Shown here piece by piece: positions 1 to 5,981 of a stretch of DNA of 7,314 bases; within the stretch, counting starts at the first letter, position 1; the number at the start of each line of letters is the position of its first letter. The translations under genes were made by a program, and so were the position numbers. The DNA comes from JBPESN01 sp051710625 (lineage in GTDB: Bacteria; Pseudomonadota; Gammaproteobacteria; Enterobacterales; Enterobacteriaceae). The DNA is taken from contig NZ_JBPESN010000095.1 in NCBI RefSeq assembly GCF_051710625.1, positions 1 through 7,314 on the forward strand, in the 5' to 3' direction. The notes under the pieces are model-generated. The model was not told the DNA's origin and ran no database searches. It was given only the letters and a program-made list of their open reading frames with translations.

Positions 1-197
1 TCATTTCATTATTTTTATGATTTACTAATATTTTTTAACCTAATTCACATATATCTAATGGATGCCCAAAAGGCGTTTAAACTACCTTTAAATCTGCTCA
101 AACCACAGTCATTCGAGTCCAGAATTTGTAAAATCTCTGTAAGCTGCGCCATTAAAGGGCTTCCGGCTAACCCATCGTTTAACTTAAGAGTCCAGAA
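1..197. other. AT-rich non-coding stretch with an 11-bp-phased TTTAAA repeat
   Basis: I see no convincing coding region or RNA gene here. The first 60 bases are very AT-rich. At 76-92 the hexamer TTTAAA occurs twice, separated by five bases (76-81 and 87-92). That geometry is typical of OmpR/PhoB-type regulator sites, but no -10 hexamer lies at the expected distance, so I do not call a promoter. A weak Shine-Dalgarno-like AAGAG (186-190) precedes the ATG at 198. Confidence 0.5.
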
Positions 198-569
198 ATG
201 ATTGCCACCCCACATGTGTTACTGTTCGCCCTGGCCGGCAATTACAGCTGGTATGACGCGCTGCGGGTGGATAGCGATGAAGCGCGGGAAGCTCATACTC
301 TGCTGCTGGCGGAAACCTTGAAAAGTGTCGACAAGCGCCGGCGACAGGCTTTCTGGATGGTGGCGAAAGCAACCCTCGCGGATAAACAGGGACGCCAGAT
401 CATTTGCCAGCGCATTCAGGCAATAGGCAAACCGGTTTATCTTCCCGATTACCTGTCATCGTTTGCCGCCGCCGGCGCCCTTACCCGACCGATGGACGAT
501 GAGGCGATGTGGAAGAACGCGATGACGGGTTATGTACATTGTCCTATCGACATGCTGGTGATTTGCTAA
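198..569 (+). CDS. Hypothetical protein, 123 aa, family not recognised
   Basis: An open frame of 123 codons begins at an ATG with AAGAG seven bases upstream and ends in TAA. It stops 15 bp before the tail of the convergent yajD. I do not recognise the family. The product has no signal peptide or membrane segment. After a short hydrophobic start (HVLLFALAG) it looks mostly helical and charged, with basic and acidic stretches around residues 25-65 (for example VDKRRRQAF). The C-terminus (CPIDMLVIC) ends abruptly, so the ORF may be the front part of a longer protein, or a remnant. Codon use resembles the GC-richer neighbours more than the AT-rich upstream DNA. That the ORF is expressed is uncertain. 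Confidence 0.45.
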   Translation: MIATPHVLLFALAGNYSWYDALRVDSDEAREAHTLLLAETLKSVDKRRRQAFWMVAKATLADKQGRQIICQRIQAIGKPVYLPDYLSSFAAAGALTRPMDDEAMWKNAMTGYVHCPIDMLVIC

Positions 570-584
570 GCGCCACGGACCCGG

Positions 585-926
585 CTATTTTTTCATCATA
601 TCTTTCAAATTGGCAAAGGGATTGTGGGTTGCTACTCCCACGTCCCGTTGCGCATCTTCGCCCGCTACCACCGTCGTGCCGTAGAGGCTTGCCTCGGTGT
701 ATTTTTCATGCTCATGGTCGTGGCAATAAAGACACAACATCTCCCAATTGCTGCCGTCTTCGGAATTGTTGCTATGGTCGTGATCAATGTGATGCACCGT
801 CAGCTCGCGCAGGTTGGAGTAGGTAAACTCGCGGCTGCAACGACCACAAACCCAGGGAAACAGTTTTAGCGCTTTTTCGCGATAGCCGTTTTCGAGCCGG
901 GCATAATTTTTTGGAACAAAGGCCAT
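585..926 (-). CDS. yajD: YajD, HNH nuclease-family zinc protein
   Basis: The 113-aa product matches my memory of E. coli YajD over its whole length, including the N-terminal PKNYARLENGYREKAL block and the C-terminal NPFANLKDMMKK. It is a small cytoplasmic HNH-fold protein. Two CxxC pairs (C27/C30 in CGRC, C65/C68 in CLYC) should bind a structural zinc. The HNH core is LTVHHIDHDH (H45, H46, D48), with N60 and H69 following. The biological role of YajD is not established; nuclease activity is a family prediction. I chose the ATG at 926 rather than an upstream in-frame start at 1037 because it gives the family N-terminus and has AGAGGG a few bases upstream on the minus strand. The extension before it is not family-like. 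It is convergent with the 198-569 ORF and divergent from the glycosyltransferase gene. Confidence 0.95.
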   Translation of the reverse strand: MAFVPKNYARLENGYREKALKLFPWVCGRCSREFTYSNLRELTVHHIDHDHSNNSEDGSNWEMLCLYCHDHEHEKYTEASLYGTTVVAGEDAQRDVGVATHNPFANLKDMMKK

Positions 927-1049
927 AAATGACACCCTCTCTGCGCGGTAGTAAATCCAACGGAAGTGTAGCCTAAATCCCGCAGCTGTCGCTATAGCCG
1001 TCTGGCGGCAATGAGACGCTGCTTGTATTTTCGCCACCGGAAACGTTGA

Positions 1050-1084
1050 TGTTTAGGCAATGTTTAGCGTCGCGGCACTATATG
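1050..1084 (+). promoter_or_regulatory. PhoP box plus -10, promoter of the GT39 gene
   Basis: TGTTTA (1050-1055), five bases, then TGTTTA (1061-1066) matches the published PhoP box consensus (T/G)GTTTA-N5-(T/G)GTTTA at all positions. Twelve bases further on is TATATG (1079-1084), a moderate -10. As I remember it, the mgtA promoter, where the PhoP box replaces the -35, has the same spacing. Transcription would start near 1091, giving a leader of about 22 nt before the ATG at 1113. PhoP activation is inferred from sequence only. Confidence 0.7.
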
Positions 1085-1112
1085 GTAGGAAAAAATTTAT
1101 TAACCGAGTTGC

Positions 1113-2561
1113 ATGAAAACAGATCAAATTATTCTGCTTGGCTGGTGTGCGAGCTATGCCATGTTATGGACGGGGGCCACTTTCCTGTTGGATCCCATCG
1201 TGCCTTATGATGCCATTGAGGCAGTAAACTGGGCAATGAACGCGGAGTGGGGTTCCCCTAAAAATCCGTGGCTAGTCGGCCTGGTTATGCGCCCGGCGCT
1301 GGGGCTTTCGGCGCCCTGGTTAAGCTTTTATTGGTATGCGACACATTTTTTGGCGGTGGCGGTGGGCATGTATGGCGTCTGGCAACTTGCCTGGCGCTTG
1401 AGCGGCGACCGTCGCCTGGCCTGGCTGGCGTTGCTGGCGCTTAACCTCAGCGGCGTTATCAATTTTGATATCATCTCATTTAACGATAACTACCTGCTGG
1501 TGATGTTATGGCCCTGGCTATGGGTGTTTTTCCTGCGGGCAGCCTTTGATCGCCCCGGTTGGTGGCTGGCGTTCGCCTTTACCGCAGGGCTGGCCTGTAT
1601 GGCGAAATATTCCAGCCTCTCTTTCATTTTCTCGGCCTGGATGTTGACGCTATGGGTACCGAGCATTCACCGCTGTTATCGCCAGCCGGTGTTCTATCTG
1701 GCTATTCTGCTATGGTTGATTATCGTGGCGCCAAACGGCTGGTGGCTTTGGCAAAATAACTTTGCCGCCTTTAAGTGGGTGGATTCGCAGGTAACGCCCG
1801 GATTGACGCTGCACGGGTTGATGTCGGCATTGACGGTCTTTTATCCACTGGCGTTGCTTGCCGCTGTGCTCATCGGGCTGCGGGCCCGGCTGGGTTGGCC
1901 TTGCGCCACGCAGGCTCGGGCGGCGTTAATGATGCTGCTGATTCCGCTGGCGCCTATCCTTATTTGGTTCAGTTTTCATGACGGTGGTCGTATTACTGAA
2001 TGGCTCCAGCCTTATATGATGCCCGCCACGGCGCTGATGATCGCTTGCGTCACGCAACCGCCCTCCCGGCCGTTGGCGGGTATGCTTAAGAAACTGTCGC
2101 TGTGCGCGCCGCTGGTGCTGGTGGGTTACAGCGCTGTGATGCTGTTAAACGTGCGCGGCGCCGGCGAAAAATTGGCCGGCATCAAACCCTTCAGCCAGCA
2201 GGTCAGTGCGCGATGGCAACAGCAGTATCATCAACCGGTGCGCTTTGTCGGCGGCGATTATCTATCCCAGTGGCTAACGTTCTATATTGACGACCGTCCG
2301 GCGGTGATTACGCCCTGGTCAGTGAGCCAGCGGCCGAATATTTACACCCGCACGGTGCCAGAGGACAGATTGCTGCGCGATGGCGTGGCGCTGGTAGGGC
2401 CACGCGGGCAGAACTGCGGCGAAGCAGATTTCAGTGAAGTGCTGGTGTCCTGGCCGGCATTGTCCGTTGGTTATCGCGAGGAGATCGCCTTCGTACCCCA
2501 TCCTGGCGCATCCCCAATACCGATTTGTCTTGCTTTTGTGCCGCCCGCGACGCCGAAGTAA
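1113..2561 (+). CDS. GT39/ArnT-like membrane glycosyltransferase
   Basis: This 482-aa polytopic inner-membrane protein has an N-terminal helix (about residues 5-26), many further hydrophobic helices to about residue 360, and a soluble C-terminal part. This is the plan of the GT-C fold PMT_2/GT39 family, to which ArnT belongs. The first periplasmic loop carries D33 and E36 in VPYDAIEAVNW, where the family has its acidic catalytic residues. The segment KNPWL (50-54) occupies the place of the common HPPL motif. The family transfers a sugar from a polyprenyl-phosphate donor to an acceptor outside the membrane, often lipid A or LPS; donor and acceptor are unknown here. The protein is shorter than ArnT (about 550 aa), so I do not call it arnT. 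The reading frame is intact. The upstream PhoP box suggests induction by low Mg2+ or antimicrobial peptides. The start has only a weak CGAG upstream. Confidence 0.85.
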   Translation: MKTDQIILLGWCASYAMLWTGATFLLDPIVPYDAIEAVNWAMNAEWGSPKNPWLVGLVMRPALGLSAPWLSFYWYATHFLAVAVGMYGVWQLAWRLSGDRRLAWLALLALNLSGVINFDIISFNDNYLLVMLWPWLWVFFLRAAFDRPGWWLAFAFTAGLACMAKYSSLSFIFSAWMLTLWVPSIHRCYRQPVFYLAILLWLIIVAPNGWWLWQNNFAAFKWVDSQVTPGLTLHGLMSALTVFYPLALLAAVLIGLRARLGWPCATQARAALMMLLIPLAPILIWFSFHDGGRITEWLQPYMMPATALMIACVTQPPSRPLAGMLKKLSLCAPLVLVGYSAVMLLNVRGAGEKLAGIKPFSQQVSARWQQQYHQPVRFVGGDYLSQWLTFYIDDRPAVITPWSVSQRPNIYTRTVPEDRLLRDGVALVGPRGQNCGEADFSEVLVSWPALSVGYREEIAFVPHPGASPIPICLAFVPPATPK

Positions 2562-2586
2562 TTCCGGCAGACGGCAGACTAAGGAA

Positions 2587-3764
2587 TCAGCGCCCCAGCG
2601 GAGCGCGGTGCAGGAACCGGCTAAAGCGGTTCGCGCCTTGCTCCAGCTTTTCTATAGAGCTGGCAATGCACCATCGCAGGCAACCTTCGCGGCCAACGCT
2701 TTACAAAATGCCAAGCTGTCGTCCAGGCCACGTACGCGGAAAAACAAGTACATGGCGTCCGCGGGCAGCGGCACCTCGATGTACGGCAGCGTGCCGAGCC
2801 GCTGATAAAGATAGTCGCGCGAGGCCTGAAAGCAGGCTACCGTTTCCTGGCGTACCGCCTCGCCCTGGTTAACCGCGACCAGACCGGCTTTTTGCACGAA
2901 TCCGGGGGCGCACAGCTGCTGTTGTATTCAATATCAGCTTGCCCAGCTCATACATCATCAGCGCCGGCGGCGCGACAACCCAACCCAGCCGCCATCCTGT
3001 CATCAGACAGCTTTTGGAAAAGCTATTGATGACCACCAGCCTGTCGTCCGGGGCGGCGATGTCTAAAAAGGAGGACGCGCAGCCTTCCGGTAGGCCGTCA
3101 AACACAATGCGGCTATAGACCTCATCAAGGACGATCCAGATACCGTGCCGGCGGCAGTGCACCGGTATCACCGCCTGCTGCTGCGCCGACATAACCCAGC
3201 AGCTGGGGTTGTTGGGAGAATTGATTACCAGCGCCCGGCAATCAGTCGTCAAGGGGTGTAACAAGGTTTCCAGACAGAGATGCCAGCGAGCAATACCCTG
3301 CTCGTCCCGCTGAAGCTCTAGCGCCACTTCCTCAACCTGCGCACCAAGAATGCGCGAGATCTCCACCAGGTTAGGCCATACCGGCGTCACCACCACCACC
3401 CGATCCTCCGGGTTATACAGCGCTTGGGCGGTCAGCATCAGCGCCGCCACGCCGGAAGAGGTCACCACGACCCGATCCGGGCTAACCGGCCGGTGCAATT
3501 GCGGAAGGGCGTTTGCCAGCGCCTCCCTCAGCGCTGGTTCGCCTAGATTCGGCGTGTAAAAGGTATCCCCGGCGTTTAACGCCGCTTGCGCTGCGGCGCA
3601 AATGAACGCCGGCGTCGGGGGGTCGCCTCGCCAAACCAGAACGGCAAAACATCGTCGCGGCCGATGCTGGCGTTGGCGACGTCGCGAATCGCGGAGAAGC
3701 GTAAATCGCGCACCACTTCCCGTGCCAGGGGGGGGTGACCGGGCTGTAAAGGAGACTTTGACAT
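2587..3764 (-). pseudogene. Class I/II PLP-dependent aminotransferase, frameshifted and internally deleted
   Basis: Translating three frames and joining them rebuilds a near full-length aspartate-aminotransferase-fold enzyme. It starts at MSKSPL (ATG at 3764) and ends at HRAPLGR with TGA at 2587-2589. Visible family blocks are DVLPFWFGE near the N-terminus, YTPNLGEPALREAL, NSPNNP, DEVYSR (PLP ring aspartate near 3126) and SFSKSCLMTGWRLGW (PLP lysine near 3015). The breaks are as follows. One base is lost near 3626-3627 (an added G restores GEGDPPTPAF). Two closely spaced indels lie around 2900-2935, where EYNSSCAP and GFVQKAG are in different frames. A small deletion near 2690-2700 joins CKALAA to GREGCLRWC in the wrong frame and loses roughly 20 codons. 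Conserved spots also look altered (PSC for PTG, SKSC for SKSW). No full-length enzyme could be made. It was the downstream gene of the remnant above it. Confidence 0.9.
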
Positions 3765-4010
3765 TATAACGGCAGCCTGATATCCGCTACGCCCGCCACC
3801 TGCCCGCTGTGGTGCCGCATGACCAACGCGGCAGCGCTTCTGGCACGATAGCGGTGTTGCAGCCACAATGAACTATCGGAGTAATCGATACTTTCCCTCG
3901 CCAACAATAGGGTTCATTACCGCGATCCGTGGACGCGCATGTCGCGACCAAGATCCTTTTGCAACGCATTGACCCAAGCGCGCGGTGGGAAATCGGCATT
4001 GGATTTGCAT
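3764..4010 (-). pseudogene. Probable D-2-hydroxyacid dehydrogenase (GhrA-like) remnant, middle deleted
   Basis: Minus-strand frames here give a start-like piece (ATG at 4010, then, after a frame change, DFPPRAWVNALQKDLGRD). A tail-like piece follows: VSITPIV and NTAIVPEA in one frame, then ALVMRHHSGQVAGV to the terminal DIRLPL and a stop in another. The pattern (W-hydrophobic-ALxxxLG start, then EP...V.ITP.V..AT, then a closing (V/A)xGVxD) resembles the two ends of GhrA-type 2-hydroxyacid dehydrogenases. The NAD-binding middle, more than 200 residues, is missing. The TAA at 3766-3764 overlaps the aminotransferase ATG as TAATG, so the pair was once translationally coupled. The family identification is my inference from motif order and could be wrong. 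That this is a decayed coding remnant is better supported. Confidence 0.45.
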
Positions 4011-4044
4011 GCTTGTTTACTTTGCTTCTGAAAAAGGGGGCAGT

Positions 4045-5064
4045 ATGGCTGCCAAACTATGCGATAGTCTGGATGATGCCGTGATCGTCCGCCTGGCCCA
4101 TCAGGCGCTCGCCGTCTATCCCTGGCTGACGCCGCAACAAGTGGATCTGTTTTGCCGCTCCGAAAACGCCACGTTGCGCGTTATTGACCAGTGCAACCAA
4201 TGTTATGCGCTGCGCCTCCATCGACCGGATTATCACTCATTGGCCGATATCCGCAGCGAACTTTGCTGGCTACAAGCGCTGCAGGCCGCGGGCATTCCTG
4301 TGCCGCAGGCCATGTTGCCGCAGGGTAACCAGCCAGTCGTTACGGTGCGCATCGCTGATGGTTTGCCCCGCTATGCGGTACTGTTTGACTGGATTGAGGG
4401 CGACGTGTTGCAGAGCGATGTCAACAGCGTGTGCCATGCCGATTTTGTGGTACCGGGGGAAATCACCGCGCGGCTGCACCAGCAAAGCCGGCAGTGGGTG
4501 TTACCAACCGGGTTCAGCCGCCTGACCTGGGACCACGACTCAATGGTCGGCGTACAAAAGCACTGGGGAGACTGGCGAGAAGTCCTCGGCTTGCGGCCTG
4601 ACGATTGCGCCCTTATCGAAAATTGCCTCCGCCGGACGGCAAATGCCCTGCACTGTTATGGCAAGTCCCCCGCGCGTTTTGGGCTCATCCACGCTGATTT
4701 GCGGCTTACCAACATCATGCGGTGTCAGGATGACACCCGGGTAATTGATTTCGACGACTGCGGCTTCGGCGGGTATCTCCACGATATGGCGGCGGCAATA
4801 AATTTTGTCGAACATCACCCCGCCGCGCCGGAATGGGTTGCGGGCTGGCTGGACGCCTATCAGCATCACTGCCCCCTCGGCGTGGAGGATCGGGCGGTAT
4901 TGTCGGCGCTTTTCATGCAGCGATGTATACAATTGTTGGCGTGGGTAGGATCGCATGCCGATACGGAGCAGGTTCGTTCCCTCGGGCCGAGGTGGGTCGA
5001 TGAAACGCTGCGTCTCTGCCGCCGGTATCAAAATAGCGCCGGGCTGCCTCTAGGCGCCGACTAA
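4045..5064 (+). CDS. Phosphotransferase, APH/homoserine kinase-like family
   Basis: This is an intact 339-aa cytoplasmic kinase of the protein-kinase-like APH (choline/aminoglycoside/homoserine kinase) superfamily. The N-lobe has SENATLRV (39-46) and YALRLHRPDYHS (54-65), as in the phosphotransferase enzyme family where Arg sits in the ATP-lysine strand. IRSELCWLQAL follows with E72, and then the hinge FDWIEGD (114-120). The C-lobe holds the Brenner motif HADLRLTNIM (216-225; catalytic D218, N223) and IDFDDCGFG (234-242; metal-binding D235). The substrate is unknown; small alcohols or amino-alcohols are typical, and true antibiotic resistance is not implied. I prefer the ATG at 4045 because AAAGGGGG lies just upstream; an in-frame ATG at 3985 would run into the divergent remnant. 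It is divergent from the dead dehydrogenase/aminotransferase pair by only 34 bp, so the three genes may once have formed one catabolic locus. Confidence 0.85.
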   Translation: MAAKLCDSLDDAVIVRLAHQALAVYPWLTPQQVDLFCRSENATLRVIDQCNQCYALRLHRPDYHSLADIRSELCWLQALQAAGIPVPQAMLPQGNQPVVTVRIADGLPRYAVLFDWIEGDVLQSDVNSVCHADFVVPGEITARLHQQSRQWVLPTGFSRLTWDHDSMVGVQKHWGDWREVLGLRPDDCALIENCLRRTANALHCYGKSPARFGLIHADLRLTNIMRCQDDTRVIDFDDCGFGGYLHDMAAAINFVEHHPAAPEWVAGWLDAYQHHCPLGVEDRAVLSALFMQRCIQLLAWVGSHADTEQVRSLGPRWVDETLRLCRRYQNSAGLPLGAD

Positions 5065-5203
5065 ACGCGGCCGGTGGATAATGGGGGCAATCAAAGGCGC
5101 CTTGAGCCATGCCGCCGCCGCTGCTGCCATGCGTTAACTCAGGCTATCAGGCTAGTGGCACAGACATTTTACTACCAGTCATACGCGGTCGCTCTGTTGA
5201 AAG

Positions 5204-5231
5204 TTAAAAAGACTTAAAAAGACTTAAAAAG
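5204..5231. repeat. 10-bp tandem repeat with phased A-tracts
   Basis: The unit TTAAAAAGAC is present 2.8 times. It places A5 runs at 5206-5210, 5216-5220 and 5226-5230, exactly one helical turn apart. Phased A-tracts give intrinsic DNA curvature. They sit about 100 bp upstream of the predicted promoter, where a bend could favour H-NS or activator loops. The repeat is visible directly; the function is inferred. Confidence 0.8.
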
Positions 5232-5324
5232 GCACATCCGTCAATATATGACTATGGTTGCCGGTTAACGCCCAGGCCGCCAAACCGGGGAATGGGGTAT
5301 ACTTTTTAGCAAGTGGTGAAGCGG

Positions 5325-5353
5325 TTAACAATAAGTAGACTACGTTATATTAT
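5325..5353 (+). promoter_or_regulatory. Candidate sigma70 promoter of the split regulator/FidL cluster
   Basis: TTAACA (5325-5330) and TATTAT (5348-5353) each match the sigma70 consensus at five of six positions and are separated by an ideal 17 bp. Transcription would begin near 5360, leaving a leader of about 265 nt before the GTG at 5626. AT-rich DNA throws up chance matches, so this is the best candidate rather than a proven site. Confidence 0.55.
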
Positions 5354-5379
5354 ATTAATAACTTAATGATTTTTTGTTT

Positions 5380-5406
5380 ATACTTATTTATATCATAAAT
5401 AAGTAT
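5380..5406. promoter_or_regulatory. Perfect palindrome with 12-bp arms, candidate operator or leader hairpin
   Basis: ATACTTATTTAT (5380-5391) and its exact reverse complement (5395-5406) flank a 3-base centre, ATC. A third, partial copy of the half-site, TACTTATTAT, follows at 5415-5424. Its position, about 20-45 bp downstream of the predicted start site, suits a repressor site bound by a dimer. In RNA it could also form an AU-only hairpin. The winged-helix protein encoded downstream is a natural candidate to bind it, but that is inference. Confidence 0.65.
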
Positions 5407-5625
5407 TAAGCATTTACTTATTATGGAGTCAGGGTTTCATATTTTAATGGCTTGTGGAGAATGTTAGTTTTTTGTACCGAAAAATCAAATTTTCAGTGCA
5501 ATGGGCATTACGCCTGAATTATCCCGTCATCCTTAATCATCGCTAATAAATTTGCCTGAGAGGGCAACCTGCCTGGCTTCATACCCATTACCCATCTGAC
5601 TTAGGTCATACAGGTACAACTTATC

Positions 5626-5973
5626 GTGCTTAAAAAGTATATTATCAATGATATCATTGAATTTAACGCAGATGAATGTGTCCTCGTCTATATCTACACC
5701 GGCGTTGTGATTCCGCTTACCTTGTCCACCTCACGTTTGCTGGAGTATTTCGTCAACTCCGGTGGCATAATTCTCACCCGAGAATCTTTGCTGGAGAATG
5801 TGTGGAGTAAATACGGTCTCACCGCTTCCGGCAATAATCTCAATCAATATGTCAGCGTGCTACGGCGAACGCTGGCGGGCTTTGGCATCAATAACTTTAT
5901 CGATACCTTACCGAAAGTGGGATTCAAATTGAATCCGGCGGTGACTATCGCCCGCCATCGGACGGTGAGATAA
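5626..5973 (+). CDS. Winged-helix (OmpR/CadC-type) DNA-binding protein, MarT/YqeI-like N-terminal half
   Basis: The 115-aa product is a single OmpR/PhoB-type winged-helix domain. It has an opening beta-sheet (YIINDIIEFNADECVLVYIY), a first helix after the LTLS stretch (about 32-44), a second around RESLLENVWSKYG (52-64), a recognition helix in GNNLNQYVSVLRRTL (69-83), and the wing ending KVGFKLNP. This layout is that of membrane-bound CadC/ToxR/MarT/YqeI regulators, not of response regulators, since there is no receiver domain. The start is GTG, with AGGT about ten bases upstream; an in-frame stop at 5602 leaves no ATG alternative. Such regulators normally continue into a linker and membrane helix. 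Here the frame ends at TAA 5971-5973, and the continuation lies in the next ORF in another frame. It is therefore either a frameshifted gene or a genuinely split one. Confidence 0.8.
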   Translation: MLKKYIINDIIEFNADECVLVYIYTGVVIPLTLSTSRLLEYFVNSGGIILTRESLLENVWSKYGLTASGNNLNQYVSVLRRTLAGFGINNFIDTLPKVGFKLNPAVTIARHRTVR

Positions 5974-5981
5974 CGGAACAC

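Larger units (their letters stand above)
5065..5625. other. 561-bp regulatory region without a gene
   Basis: No coding frame with a credible start is visible. The first 140 bases have neighbour-like GC content and a palindromic AAGGCGCCTT (5094-5103) but no clear intrinsic terminator. From about 5200 the stretch holds phased A-tracts, a promoter and a large palindrome, listed separately. Bases 5330-5480 are strikingly AT-rich, as is common at H-NS-silenced, horizontally acquired regulatory loci. Bases 5480-5625 would be leader RNA for the downstream cluster. Confidence 0.6.

Noticed and set aside
509..869. Plus-strand ORFs across the yajD region
   Set aside because: They are shadows of yajD, whose minus-strand frame encodes the conserved protein.
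952..980. TAAATCC direct repeat 22 bp apart in the yajD upstream spacer
   Set aside because: A 7-bp repeat at two helical turns is suggestive, but I could not tie it to a known regulator or promoter, and chance is a fair explanation.
927..1037. N-terminal extension of YajD to an ATG at 1037
   Set aside because: The extra residues are not part of the YajD family, a good Shine-Dalgarno precedes the ATG at 926, and the extension would cover the spacer next to the PhoP box.
4540..5031. 163-codon open frame on the minus strand
   Set aside because: It lies wholly inside the phosphotransferase gene, whose frame contains the clear kinase motifs; the opposite frame has no family features.
5375..5391. 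Possible second PhoP box (TGTTTA-N5-ATTTAT) before the regulator cluster
   Set aside because: Only the first half matches the consensus; the second half is part of the palindrome and differs at several positions.
5452..5518. Short leader-peptide ORFs (14-18 codons) in the regulator leader
   Set aside because: One has no ribosome binding site and the other has its GGAGA almost touching the ATG; no runs of a regulatory amino acid are present.
5895..5972. Programmed -1 frameshift joining the two regulator halves
   Set aside because: No X XXY YYZ slippery heptamer or obvious stimulatory structure is visible in the overlap of the two frames, so a simple indel or a real split is more likely.
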